A stretch of 34,172 nt of DNA from Devosia equisanguinis (GCA_945889015.1 CAMDBL010000018.1:1-34172); one strand, 5' to 3'; numbered from the stretch's first letter, positions 7,365-18,933 are shown. Translations and numbers: made by a program. Notes: generated by a model from the letters alone, not told the origin.

Positions 7365-7379
7365 TTAAGCTGCATTTAA
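7365..7379. promoter_or_regulatory. perfect CtrA-type box TTAA-N7-TTAA
   Basis: TTAA at 7365-7368 and TTAA at 7376-7379 are separated by exactly seven bases, the full consensus for the cell-cycle regulator CtrA in alphaproteobacteria. The box sits in the gap after the MetE-like gene, 53 bases before the small secreted-protein ATG. The TTAA arms lie inside GATTAA/TTAATC, so it is also an inverted repeat. In such GC-rich DNA a chance full match is uncommon. Binding is inferred, not shown. Confidence 0.55.
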
Positions 7380-7431
7380 TCCGTTCCCGCTAGCCTCGTT
7401 GGACAGTGCTCAGGTCCACGGAAGGCGCGCG

Positions 7432-7737
7432 ATGTCACACATGTTCAGCCCGATCCGGCGTAACGCCTCTCTACCGGCGTGGATCACGGCCGTCGTTCTG
7501 TCGATCGCCTGCGCGGTCCCTGTCCTGGCCGGCAAGAGCGAGCACACGCGACTGGCCAATGGCGTACAATTGCACGTCGACGCACCGTTTCGATCGGAGG
7601 CTCGCAAATCCGGGCCGCCGCAGACCGGGCATCTAAGGTCGGCCAGCCCCTCTGGTGCAATCGCGGTCGACACCTCGCCTCTCGACATCTCGCGCCTGGG
7701 GCCGACGGCCTTCGGCGACTGGGACGAGACGCGCTGA
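7432..7737 (+). CDS. small exported hypothetical protein
   Basis: This 101-residue protein begins MSHMFSPIRRN, followed by a hydrophobic stretch (AWITAVVLSIACAVPVLA) ending in a plausible signal peptidase I site, VLA before GKSEH. The mature ~65 residues are polar with no motif I recognise and no cysteine. The ATG at 7432 is preceded by GGAAGG at 7420-7425 with 6-base spacing; an upstream start at 7399 lacks this. A perfect CtrA-type box lies 53 bases upstream, suggesting cell-cycle-linked expression (inference). It converges on the FliO-like gene, with a 6-bp GC hairpin (7737-7756) at the join. Confidence 0.6.
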   Translation: MSHMFSPIRRNASLPAWITAVVLSIACAVPVLAGKSEHTRLANGVQLHVDAPFRSEARKSGPPQTGHLRSASPSGAIAVDTSPLDISRLGPTAFGDWDETR

Positions 7738-7770
7738 GGCCCCTCTTGCAGGGCCTGCGTGAGGCTGCGC

Positions 7771-8139
7771 TCAATTCTCCAGCGGAGTGCTTTGGCTGCT
7801 CTGCCCGAGCGTGCGCGGCGGTTTGCTGAACACGGCGCTCTCGGACGCCTCGCCGTTCACGCGACCACGCCTCTGTCCAATTCCCGTCTCGATCACCACG
7901 TCGACGGGACCACCCGTCAGGATCAGGTGCTCGACATCGTCCCGGCGGATCAGCACGAGGCGGCGCCGGCCGTCGATATTGGCATGATCGACAACGTCGA
8001 GGCGCTTCTCGGGACGTGGACCGAATATTGCGGCGGTCGGCGAGGTTCCAGTCAGGTAGCCGCGCAGGAACAATGCCGCCACGATCCCCAGCGCGGCGAG
8101 GCACACGACCAAGATCAAATAGAACAGGATATCCCCCAT
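7771..8139 (-). CDS. FliO-like single-pass membrane protein
   Basis: The 122-residue protein has one N-terminal membrane helix (ILFYLILVVCLAALGIVAALFL). A short soluble domain follows, KRLDVVDHANIDGRRRLVLIRRDDVEHLILTGGPVDVVIET, with the strand pattern and VEHLILTGGPVDVVIE signature of the FliO family. FliO helps assemble the FliP/FliQ/FliR export gate of flagella. No other flagellar gene lies in the window, and the protein sits divergently beside cckA. It may be an orphan FliO-type domain protein with another job. The C-terminal ~40 residues are Ser/Pro/Arg-rich and probably disordered. Confidence 0.75.
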   Translation of the reverse strand: MGDILFYLILVVCLAALGIVAALFLRGYLTGTSPTAAIFGPRPEKRLDVVDHANIDGRRRLVLIRRDDVEHLILTGGPVDVVIETGIGQRRGRVNGEASESAVFSKPPRTLGQSSQSTPLEN

Positions 8140-8468
8140 GGTCGTTCTCCAGGCAGACGGCGCGTGCGCCGCTGCAGATGTCTCGCCACCACGCCGGCCC
8201 GATCCCGTGACGATGCACAGTCGTCGTGATTCGGATGCCTATGACCGGCGGTGCCTAGCACAGATTTCACGTGATTTTAACCCTGATCCACGAAGTGTTG
8301 ATGGCGATGTCGCCCTGGTGCAGGAACCCGAAAGGTTTTCGCGTCCGGGCTCCCGCCAAGGCGGCATCGGAAGCTCCAGCGAGCGCGCCCTGTAAGCGTA
8401 TGGCAAGTTTTCTCTTGATGTCGGTACTGAAGACCGTGTTCCCCGAGAATCGTGATACCGCGTTCACC
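8140..8468. other. divergent intergenic region between the FliO-like gene and cckA
   Basis: About 330 bases that should contain promoters for both divergent genes. The cckA frame stays open back to 8271, but the extra residues (rich in Arg, Pro and Ala, no homology seen) look non-coding. In-frame starts exist at 8271, 8400, 8418 and 8469. One TTAA half-site of CtrA type occurs at about 8276 without a partner. I see no other gene or RNA here. Confidence 0.5.
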
Positions 8469-11006
8469 ATGAGGGACAGTAACCCCCGGCACTCGCTGCT
8501 CGCCTATGGCGAAATGGGGCACGTCACCAGCCACGGTCTGCTCGCCGTCGTCGCCGTCGTCGCGGTCGTCGTCGCCGGAGGCGGTGCTGTGTTCGGTGTG
8601 CTCGCGAGCACGTCGCGACAGCCGGTTCTGCTGACCCTGACCTCCGTTCTGGCGATGTTCGGTGTGTTCTTTCTTTTCGCGCTGGCGGCCGGTCATCTAC
8701 GCCTCACCGAACGTGTCACCAGCGCCGATCTGTCAGGCTCGGTCGCCGGAAGCCTGACGCAGGCGGTGATGGTAGGCTCGCGTTCCGGCGAGCCGCTTTA
8801 TTACAACTCGGCTTGGGAAGCGCTGGTCGGACGCAGCGTGTCCGGTGGACTGCGCAGTTTCGAGCAGCTCGTGGTTGGGGAGGCGGGAGCCTCGGAGGGC
8901 GTGTTCCGGTTGGCGCGCGCCGCGGCAGAGCAACTGCGGCATGGCGAGGAGATCCGGCTGTCTGGTCCCACCGATGGCCGTGCGCGCTGGTTCGACGTCA
9001 GCGTCAGTCCGTTGCCGCTGCCCCCGGGGCAGGCAGCGAATGGCCCACTCACGTTGTGGGTCGTCACCGACATCAGCCAGGAGCGGTTGCGCCAGGAAGG
9101 CCAGGCCAGCACCCTCAAGGGTCAACTCACCGAATACGAATCCCTACCCGTCGGTCTGCTCTCGTTTGGTGCCGATGGCAGTGTTGGGCGGATCAACGCC
9201 ACGCTCGCGGGATGGCTCGGGATGTCTGCCGACGCTGGTCGGAGCCTTAAGCTCGGCGACGTTATGAGCGAGGACGCCAGCCATCTATTGCGCGTGCTGG
9301 TCGCCGAGGACGCGGGCCAGGAGCCCGGCCGGGCCGACATCGAGCTGATCCGCGACGACGGCAAGCGGCTGTCGGTGACGGTAGTGACGGCTCGGGCTGC
9401 TGCTGGCGAGCCGCATGTCGTCGCCGTATTGCCGCGCGCGCCTGAGGCCGCCCAGTCGGTCACCGAGGGCAAGGGCGGCGAGCCGCGCTTCGTCAGGCTC
9501 TACCAATCGGCGCCGTTCGGTATCGCCACCATTTCACCGGATGGCCGCATCGTCGGCGCCAACGCCGCGTTCGGCCGGATGCTGCTGGAGACCGCCAGCC
9601 TGGAAGGAAGGCTGGTCGCCGACGTGGTCTGTCGCACCCTGGAGGGGGACGAACGGGCCGCTGCCGCCGAGAGCATCGAGAAGGCGCTCTCGGGCCAAGC
9701 AGTGGTGCCGCCCATCGAGGTTCCGGTCGGTCCCAAGGGCGAGTTCACCCGCCGCTTTTACATGAGCGCGTTGAGCCAGTCGGCGGGTTCGCGCGAGGCG
9801 GCCGTGCTGTTCCTGATCGATGTCAGCGAGCAGAAGGCGCTGGAGCTCAAGTTCGCGCAGAGCCAGAAGATGGAAGCGGTGGGCAAGCTCGCCGGTGGGA
9901 TCGCGCACGACTTCAACAACGTGCTGACCGCGATCATCGGGTTCTCCGACCTGCTGCTGCAGACCCATCGGCCGACGGACGCCGCCTACAAGGACATCAT
10001 CAACATCAAATCCTCGGCCAATCGCGCCGCCGGAATGGTCCGTCAGCTGCTCGCCTTCTCGCGGCGCCAGACGTTGCAGGCCGAGGTGCTGCATCTCGGC
10101 GAAACGATCACGGAGCTGTCCGCGCTGCTGACCAAGGCGATCGGTGAGAAGGTCGAGATCAAGATCATCCCGGGTCGCGATCTCTGGTACGTGAAGGCCG
10201 ACAAGACGCAGTTCGAGCAGGTGATCATCAATCTGGCGGTCAACGGCGGCGACGCGATGCCGGACGGTGGGCGCCTCACCATCCGCACTCGCAACGTCAA
10301 CGAGCGCGAGAGTGCCAAGATCGGCAACGGTATGGTGCCGGGCGAGTACGTGCTGGTCGAAGTCGAGGATACCGGCGTCGGCATGACGCAGGAGCTGATG
10401 GGCAAGATCTTCGAGCCGTTCTTCACCACCAAGGGCGTCGGCAAGGGCACGGGCCTCGGTCTGGCGACCGTGTACGGGATCGTCAAGCAGACCGGCGGCT
10501 TCATTTATCCTCAGAGCGCGGTTGGCAAGGGGACTGTGTTCCGCGTCTACCTGCCCCGTCATCACGGCGAGGCGGGCGAGGAAACGGCCGCGGCCAAGGA
10601 AAAGAAGAAGGAGCGGCCGACCGCCGATCTCACCGGCACGGGTCGCGTTCTCCTGGTCGAGGACGAGGACTACGTCCGCAACTATGCGGTGCGGGCCCTC
10701 AAGGGCCGCGGCTACGAGGTGTTCGAGGCGTCGACCGGGCTCGAGGCGCTCGAGGTGATGCGGGACAAGTGCGGCGGCATGATCGACATCGTCGTCTCCG
10801 ATGTGGTGATGCCGGAGATGGACGGGCCGACGCTGCTGAAGGAGGTCCGCAAGGTGAAGCCGGGAATGAAGTTCATCCTGATGTCCGGTTATCCCGACGA
10901 TGCCTTCAAGCGCAACCTCGACGACAACGAGGAGTTCGCCTTCCTGCAGAAGCCGTTCTCGCTGCCGCAGCTCGCGCAGAAGGTGAAGGAACAGCTGACA
11001 CAGTGA
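8469..11006 (+). CDS. cckA: hybrid sensor histidine kinase CckA
   Basis: CckA is the membrane hybrid kinase/phosphatase at the head of the CckA-ChpT-CtrA/CpdR phosphorelay that controls the alphaproteobacterial cell cycle. From the chosen ATG (845 residues) it has two membrane helices (residues ~18-75), then PAS-type domains to ~residue 450. The H-box GKLAGGIAHDFNN has the phospho-acceptor His480. The ATPase domain shows VEVEDTGVGM and IFEPFFTTKGVGKGTGLGL. A receiver domain (VLLVEDEDYVRN) follows with Asp778 in VSDVVMPEMDG and the KPF lysine. The N-box reads NLAVNGGDAMPDGG where relatives usually have NLAVNARDAMP. The start is uncertain: in-frame ATGs at 8400 and 8418 would add 23 or 17 residues, and none has a good ribosome binding site. 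Confidence 0.95.
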   Translation: MRDSNPRHSLLAYGEMGHVTSHGLLAVVAVVAVVVAGGGAVFGVLASTSRQPVLLTLTSVLAMFGVFFLFALAAGHLRLTERVTSADLSGSVAGSLTQAVMVGSRSGEPLYYNSAWEALVGRSVSGGLRSFEQLVVGEAGASEGVFRLARAAAEQLRHGEEIRLSGPTDGRARWFDVSVSPLPLPPGQAANGPLTLWVVTDISQERLRQEGQASTLKGQLTEYESLPVGLLSFGADGSVGRINATLAGWLGMSADAGRSLKLGDVMSEDASHLLRVLVAEDAGQEPGRADIELIRDDGKRLSVTVVTARAAAGEPHVVAVLPRAPEAAQSVTEGKGGEPRFVRLYQSAPFGIATISPDGRIVGANAAFGRMLLETASLEGRLVADVVCRTLEGDERAAAAESIEKALSGQAVVPPIEVPVGPKGEFTRRFYMSALSQSAGSREAAVLFLIDVSEQKALELKFAQSQKMEAVGKLAGGIAHDFNNVLTAIIGFSDLLLQTHRPTDAAYKDIINIKSSANRAAGMVRQLLAFSRRQTLQAEVLHLGETITELSALLTKAIGEKVEIKIIPGRDLWYVKADKTQFEQVIINLAVNGGDAMPDGGRLTIRTRNVNERESAKIGNGMVPGEYVLVEVEDTGVGMTQELMGKIFEPFFTTKGVGKGTGLGLATVYGIVKQTGGFIYPQSAVGKGTVFRVYLPRHHGEAGEETAAAKEKKKERPTADLTGTGRVLLVEDEDYVRNYAVRALKGRGYEVFEASTGLEALEVMRDKCGGMIDIVVSDVVMPEMDGPTLLKEVRKVKPGMKFILMSGYPDDAFKRNLDDNEEFAFLQKPFSLPQLAQKVKEQLTQ

Positions 11007-11014
11007 CGGCCAGG

Positions 11015-11040
11015 GCGGCGGCTCACGAGCCGCCGCATTT
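11015..11040 (+). terminator. probable intrinsic terminator after cckA
   Basis: GCGGCGGCT (11015-11023) pairs with AGCCGCCGC (11028-11036) across a CACG loop. It lies 9 bases after the cckA stop and is followed by ATTT. The stem is very stable, but the T-run is only three bases, so termination may be partial. It also separates cckA from the tRNA gene coming from the other side. Confidence 0.5.
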
Positions 11041-11049
11041 AGGCGAATT

Positions 11050-11139
11050 TGGCGGATGGGGAGGGATTCGAACCCCCGGTGGGCGTGAACCCACGCCGGT
11101 TTTCAAGACCGGTGCCATAAACCACTCGGCCACCCATCC
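11050..11139 (-). tRNA. tRNA-Ser (anticodon UGA)
   Basis: Read on the minus strand, a 7-bp acceptor stem GGATGGG/CCCATCC encloses a class II tRNA. It has GGCCGAGTGG in the D region, anticodon stem CCGGT/ACCGG with loop CTTGAAA, a long variable arm (GTGGG/CCCAC type), and the T-loop GGTTCGAATCC. The anticodon TGA (11103-11105 on the plus strand) and long variable arm give serine, decoding UCA and other UCN codons. The discriminator is G and the 3' CCA is encoded (TGG at 11050-11052). No integrase or repeated tRNA 3' end is nearby. Confidence 0.96.
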
Positions 11140-11363
11140 TCGCCGCAGCCGCGTTCGGCTGGCCGCATCGCCGCGTCTGCAGATCGCAAGACAAACGACG
11201 AGCGCGGGCTCGCGGGTTCTACCGGCTGTCGCGACCGGCGACAAGTCGCGTGTCGAGCCACCCGTATCGCCGGAAGATCAAAGTCGACCCTCGTCGGCCG
11301 TGGTGGTTGGAGCACGCCCGCGAATCGGACCATCCAGGTCGGGGTTGCAGCGTCGGAGATCGG

Positions 11364-12170
11364 ATGCGTACGACAGTGATGAACGCGCCTGGTGGTGATC
11401 GGTCACGCGCTGCGTGTCTGACGTGGCGACTGGGCATCGGAGGGTTGGCGCCGCTGCTGCTGCTGGGTGCGTGCGCGAGCCAGCCGCCGCCCCCTCCACC
11501 TGTCGCCGGTGCTCAGGTGGCACCGGTCATTGCAGTCGCGCCCATCGTCGATCCGAAATACGGCGTGGCCGCCAGTCCGCGGGTCATCGCGTCGCCTGGC
11601 CAACGGGTTCCCTCGGGCGGCGGCGTCTTCAAGATCGGCAAGCCGTATCAGGTCGCCGGCCGGTGGTACGTGCCGCGCGAGGAGCCCGGTTACGATCGCA
11701 GCGGCACCGCGTCCTGGTACGGCGCGGATTTCCACGGCCGCAAGACCGCCAACGGCGAGATTTTCGACATGGAGGGCCTGTCGGCGGCCCACCCGACGCT
11801 TCCGCTGCCGAGCTACGTGCTGGTCACCAACCTGGCGAACGATCGTACGGTGATGGTGCGGGTCAACGATCGCGGCCCGTATGTCCACGGCCGGATCATC
11901 GACCTGTCGCGGGGAGCCGCGCGCGAACTCGGGTTCGAGCGGATGGGCATCGGTCAGGTGCGCGTCAAATACTATGCGCGGGCGCCGCTCGAGGGCGATA
12001 CGTCGTTCGAGCGAGCTTATCTCGCGGCCCAGCCCTGGCGCAGTGGCATAACCGGAGTGCAACAGCAGGCGGCGCGGCGTCCGCCTCTGCCTCTCGCGGC
12101 GATGGCTGCGCCACCGGCCTTGGGGCTGGGCGTGCAGCGAGCGGCCCCGCCTGCGACGCCGGCGCGCTGA
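11364..12170 (+). CDS. rlpA: septal ring lipoprotein RlpA (rare lipoprotein A family)
   Basis: RlpA family proteins are outer-membrane lipoproteins; some are lytic transglycosylases acting on denuded septal glycan. The 268-residue protein has a signal sequence ending in the lipobox LLGAC, with Cys37 the lipidated residue. A Pro-rich linker and the double-psi beta-barrel follow: GTASWYGADFHGRKTANGE, SAAHPTLPLPSYVLVTNL, VMVRVNDRGPYVHGRIIDLSRGAA. The conserved catalytic Asp context NDRGP is kept. No C-terminal SPOR domain is present; the tail is Ala/Pro-rich. The ATG at 11364 has GGAG six bases upstream. The D,D-carboxypeptidase gene follows after 122 bases, a common alphaproteobacterial pairing. 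Confidence 0.93.
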   Translation: MRTTVMNAPGGDRSRAACLTWRLGIGGLAPLLLLGACASQPPPPPPVAGAQVAPVIAVAPIVDPKYGVAASPRVIASPGQRVPSGGGVFKIGKPYQVAGRWYVPREEPGYDRSGTASWYGADFHGRKTANGEIFDMEGLSAAHPTLPLPSYVLVTNLANDRTVMVRVNDRGPYVHGRIIDLSRGAARELGFERMGIGQVRVKYYARAPLEGDTSFERAYLAAQPWRSGITGVQQQAARRPPLPLAAMAAPPALGLGVQRAAPPATPAR

Positions 12171-12292
12171 ATGTCGCCATTCCTGCCACGCCCGGCGGAG
12201 AGGTGTGCGTTGAGGCGTGAGCAGGCGTTGACTCCGCCAGCAGCCTCCCTCGATAGTGAACGCTGGCAACTCAAGCTCGACGGCACTCTGAC

Positions 12293-13516
12293 ATGATCGC
12301 TTTCGACCGTGGGATCACCAGGTTGGCCGCTGGTTGCGCGCGGCGCGCGACGTTGGCTGTTCTGACGCTCACCGTGGTGCTGAGCGCGGCGCTCGGTACG
12401 TCTTGGCCGGTGGTGGCGCAGTCGAGTGCGGAGTTCAGTACTCGCGCACGTAACGTGATCCTCATGGATGCCACCACCGGAGCGGTGCTCTACCAGCTGC
12501 GCGCGGACGAACGCGTCTCGCCGGCGAGCATGAGCAAGCTGATGACCGTGACGCTGGTGTTCAAGGCCTTGAAGTCGGGCCAGCTCAAGGCGTCCGACGA
12601 GTTCGTGATGAGCCTGAACGGCTGGAAGAACGGCGGAGCCCCTTCGGGCACTTCGGCAATGATGGTGCCGCTGAACCAGAAGGCGCGGCTCGACGAACTG
12701 CTGCAGGGCATGGTGGTGCAGTCGGGTAACGACGCCGCGATCGCTGTGGCCGAGGGGATCGCGGGCAGCGAGGCCGCATTCGCCAAGCTGATGACGGAGG
12801 AAGGCCTGCGGATCGGCCTGAAGAATTCGACGTTCCGCAATCCGACCGGGCTGCACGACCCCGAGCATCTGATGACGGCGCGCGATCTCGCCCTGCTCGC
12901 CCGCCACATCATCAGGGAGTATCCGGACTACTACCCGCTCTTCGCGCAGCGCGAGGTCCAATATCGCAAGCACAAGTTCATCAATCGCAATCCGCTGATG
13001 GGAAGCCCGGGCGTTGAAGGCATGAAGACCGGCTACATCAAGCAGGCCGGCTACGGGCTGGTGGCGACTGCGAGCCAGGACGGGCGGCGCCTGATCGCGG
13101 TTGCGGTCGGCTACGACAAGGCCGAGGAGCGCAAAACCGACACGCTGAAACTGCTGGAGTGGGGTTTCAAGGGGTTCACCGAGCACAAGGTGTTCGAGGC
13201 GGGCGAGACGATCGGGCAGGCGCGCGTGTGGGGTGGCAGCCGCATGTTCCTGCCGCTCGTCGGCAAGGGCGACGTCGCGATCCTGTTGCCGCGCTTCCCC
13301 GCCAACCAGAAGCTGAAGGCCGAGATCGTCTACACCGGGCCGCTGAAGGCGCCGATCTCCAAGGGCGACGTGGTCGCGCATCTGCGGGTGTCAAGCACCA
13401 GCGGCGCAGTGAACGAGGTACCCCTGGTTGCCGGCGAGGACGTGACACGATCCGGTGTGGTGCGTCGCGGCTTCGATTCGCTTGTTCACATGGCTCTGCA
13501 ACTGGTGCCCCTCTAG
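12293..13516 (+). CDS. D-alanyl-D-alanine carboxypeptidase (class C low-molecular-mass PBP, DacA/DacC family)
   Basis: This periplasmic, membrane-tethered serine peptidase removes the terminal D-Ala from peptidoglycan stem peptides. The 407-residue protein has a signal peptide (cleavage near VVAQS at residue ~44). All three penicillin-binding motifs are intact: SxxK at S79-K82 (ASMSKLMT), SxN at S144-N146 (VQSGNDAA) and KTG at K245-G247 (GMKTGYIKQAGYG). The PBP5 C-terminal beta domain follows, and the end (GFDSLVHMALQLVPL) resembles an amphipathic anchoring helix. The gene lies downstream of rlpA and probably shares its transcript. The start ATG lacks a strong ribosome binding site. Confidence 0.95.
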   Translation: MIAFDRGITRLAAGCARRATLAVLTLTVVLSAALGTSWPVVAQSSAEFSTRARNVILMDATTGAVLYQLRADERVSPASMSKLMTVTLVFKALKSGQLKASDEFVMSLNGWKNGGAPSGTSAMMVPLNQKARLDELLQGMVVQSGNDAAIAVAEGIAGSEAAFAKLMTEEGLRIGLKNSTFRNPTGLHDPEHLMTARDLALLARHIIREYPDYYPLFAQREVQYRKHKFINRNPLMGSPGVEGMKTGYIKQAGYGLVATASQDGRRLIAVAVGYDKAEERKTDTLKLLEWGFKGFTEHKVFEAGETIGQARVWGGSRMFLPLVGKGDVAILLPRFPANQKLKAEIVYTGPLKAPISKGDVVAHLRVSSTSGAVNEVPLVAGEDVTRSGVVRRGFDSLVHMALQLVPL

Positions 13517-13570
13517 AGGCGTCCCTCTCGCGGGCTGGATCAATCGCGGATTCGGCGCTAGACCGCTCCG

Positions 13571-13993
13571 ATGATCCGCATCACGCCCACATTGTCGATC
13601 GCAGACGACGAGATCGAGGAGACGTTCGTCCGGGCCTCCGGTCCCGGCGGCCAGAACGTCAACAAGGTGTCGACCGCCGTCGACCTGCGCTTCGACGTTA
13701 ACGCGTCGCCGAGTCTTCCAGGTCACGTGAAGGCGCGGCTGCGAAGGCTGGCTGGCAGCCGGTTGACCAAGGACGGCATCATCGTCATCCACGCCGACCG
13801 GCACCGCACGCAGGAGATGAACCGCTCCGACGCCCGCCAGCGCCTCGTCGATCTGATCGCGGAAGCGGCGGTGATCCCCAAGGCGCGCATCAAGACACGC
13901 CCGACCAAGGCCTCCAAGGAGCGCCGGCTCGAAGGCAAGGCCAAGCGCGGTGGCGTCAAGAAGCTGCGCCAGGTGAAGCCGGGAATGGATTGA
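13571..13993 (+). CDS. arfB: alternative ribosome-rescue factor ArfB (YaeJ-type peptidyl-tRNA hydrolase)
   Basis: ArfB frees ribosomes stalled without a stop codon by hydrolysing peptidyl-tRNA in the A site. The 140-residue protein matches the family in length. It has the release-factor signature RASGPGGQNVNKVSTAVDLRFD with GGQ at residues 26-28. The basic C-terminal tail (KASKERRLEGKAKRGGVKKLRQVKPG) enters the mRNA channel in known homologues. It starts 54 bases after the carboxypeptidase and may be cotranscribed. In many relatives tmk follows dacA at this position; its absence here is a local rearrangement by inference. Confidence 0.95.
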   Translation: MIRITPTLSIADDEIEETFVRASGPGGQNVNKVSTAVDLRFDVNASPSLPGHVKARLRRLAGSRLTKDGIIVIHADRHRTQEMNRSDARQRLVDLIAEAAVIPKARIKTRPTKASKERRLEGKAKRGGVKKLRQVKPGMD

Positions 13994-14101
13994 GCAGCCA
14001 TGTCGTAGCCGCCGGTTCGAGGCGGTGTGGATAACGGGGAGGATCCTCCGGGAGGCCGGCGTCTTGATGCGCGGGGGCGTCAGACCTCCTAGATTGAGGT
14101 T

Positions 14102-17743
<3,642 letters not shown>

Positions 17744-17751
17744 GGATTACC

Positions 17752-18396
17752 TCAGCGCAGCGTGGCGGGCATCGGCGGGTCCATGCTCGCCTCGATGCCG
17801 GCCAAAGGCAGTGGCGTGCCGATGCCCTTCGGAGCCGCGACCACTCGCAGCTCGGTCAGCTTCCACTCCAGCCCCTTTATCTCGAGCAGGCTGACGTAGT
17901 GCCGCCCGGGCGAGCGGCGGTCCTTCATCTCGATTTCGAGTCGCGTGAAGCTCTGGAACTCCGCGCGCTGCAGCCGCCCCCAGAACTGCTTGAAGCGCTC
18001 CAGGCGGGTCAGCGTCACCTCGGGATCGGGCTCGCCCCGGACCTTGGAATTGAAGGCCTTGCGGGCCTGGAACATCTTCGGCAGTCCGGTTGGCGTCACC
18101 GAGCGCTCGACAAAGCTGTCGATCATGGATTGACCGAATGCGATCTTCACGCGCTGCCACAGGCCGGGGGTGTTGGGGGTGTTTTCGTCCGCGATCTCGG
18201 GGACGAGTTGGGCATGGCGGACGAGTGACGACTTCAACGAGGCGCGGACGCTGTCCCACTCGATCTTGCGTTCGAGCGTCGCGGTGTCGGCGGTGCGGAT
18301 CGCCTCGCGCAGCGACCAGGCGGTGTAGAACGGCGCGCCGATGTAGAGGAGGCCGGCGATCAAGGCCATAGCCATCGCGCTGAAGATCAATCGCAT
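17752..18396 (-). CDS. DUF2939 domain-containing protein
   Basis: The product starts with a membrane helix (MRLIFSAMAMALIAGLLYIGAPFYTAWSLREAI), followed by the DUF2939 pattern of a short helix pair (TATLERKIEWDSVRASLKSSLV) and a C-terminal beta region (LEIEMKDRR, HYVSLLEIKGLEWKLTELRVV). The function is unknown; the domain predicts an inner-membrane-anchored periplasmic protein. I chose the ATG at 18396 (214 residues) because the other DUF2939 protein in this window starts directly at its helix. An in-frame GTG at 18483 would add 29 polar residues and cannot be excluded. Its end lies 8 bases from the converging dnaE stop. Confidence 0.78.
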   Translation of the reverse strand: MRLIFSAMAMALIAGLLYIGAPFYTAWSLREAIRTADTATLERKIEWDSVRASLKSSLVRHAQLVPEIADENTPNTPGLWQRVKIAFGQSMIDSFVERSVTPTGLPKMFQARKAFNSKVRGEPDPEVTLTRLERFKQFWGRLQRAEFQSFTRLEIEMKDRRSPGRHYVSLLEIKGLEWKLTELRVVAAPKGIGTPLPLAGIEASMDPPMPATLR

Positions 18397-18755
18397 AGGG
18401 CTGCGGTCCCTGATTGCGGATATCGCATCGTCGAAAGACCCCTTCTCGCCGCGGGCGATCACGTCAATTCGATTGCGAGCCACTCACCACGCAAATGGGG
18501 CCGTGTTCGGGTCGAGTGGGTACAACTCATGTATCTGCGACTTCGCCTCACAGCAACAGATATGCATGGCTGGAACAAATCCAACTAGCGCCGTTCTGTT
18601 CTGCTCGCGACATCGTCTCTATTGCCGGTTATTGCGGCAGAGCGAACTGTGATATGTCCACCAAAGAGGTCAATTTTGCGTCAGGGGCATGTCTGCGAGG
18701 CATCGCCAACGTGGCTCGCCACGTTGTCGATTTGCAACGTTTGAAGGGCTAATCC
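18397..18755. other. AT-richer intergenic region before the kup transcription unit
   Basis: This stretch has noticeably lower GC than its surroundings, especially 18520-18700. It separates the DUF2939 gene (minus) from kup and its putative leader ORF (plus), so it should hold both promoters. An open frame at 18414-18752 has no recognisable family features and I do not accept it. The only clear structure is the inverted repeat at 18707-18726. Confidence 0.5.
18707..18726. promoter_or_regulatory. perfect inverted repeat upstream of the kup region (possible operator)
   Basis: CAACGTGG-CTCG-CCACGTTG has two 8-base arms around a 4-base spacer. A further GCAACGTT follows at about 18734. The repeat lies 30 bases before the putative 57-codon ORF and ~215 bases before kup. 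It could be an operator or an RNA hairpin; no T-run follows. Confidence 0.4.
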
Positions 18756-18929
18756 ATGAGCCGTGCGGGAAAACATCCCAAGCAGTCTGGTCGTTGGAAC
18801 TACCGCAGCGCGCCTACCCAGCGCCTCGGAGGCAAGACCCCGGCAAAATTGGTGCTTTGCCCAGACTGCGGCCCCGTATATAAGCCGCGCCCTGAACGCT
18901 GCAGTGCAGCAGTGCCTCGATTCCGCTGA
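18756..18929 (+). CDS. possible 57-residue CxxC mini-protein upstream of kup
   Basis: An ATG preceded by AAGGG (about 7-base spacing) opens a 57-codon frame beginning MSRAGKHPKQSGRW and containing LCPDCGPVYKPRPERC. The C35-x-x-C38 knuckle and C49 resemble half of a zinc ribbon, and the protein is strongly basic (about a dozen Arg/Lys). The stop is 11 bases before the kup start, so the pair would be cotranscribed. Third-position GC is only around 60%, lower than neighbouring genes, which argues against a well-established gene. It may be a leader ORF or chance. Confidence 0.35.
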   Translation: MSRAGKHPKQSGRWNYRSAPTQRLGGKTPAKLVLCPDCGPVYKPRPERCSAAVPRFR

Positions 18930-18933
18930 AGAG

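Noticed and set aside
8271-8468. N-terminal extension of CckA
   Set aside because: The extra 66 residues lack membrane or sensory features and look non-coding; the two membrane helices follow the ATG at 8469 at the expected distance. The starts at 8400 and 8418 remain possible.
11050-11139. tRNA-Ser as an integration site for a mobile element
   Set aside because: No integrase, no repeated tRNA 3' end and no foreign-looking gene block is adjacent; the neighbours are conserved core genes.
14038-14049. Perfect palindrome GGAGGATCCTCC before dnaE
   Set aside because: Short, GC-rich and without a second copy nearby; it could be an operator but the evidence is too thin to list as one.
18414-18752. 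112-codon open frame upstream of kup
   Set aside because: It overlaps the start of the DUF2939 gene and has no domain, weak start context and irregular composition.
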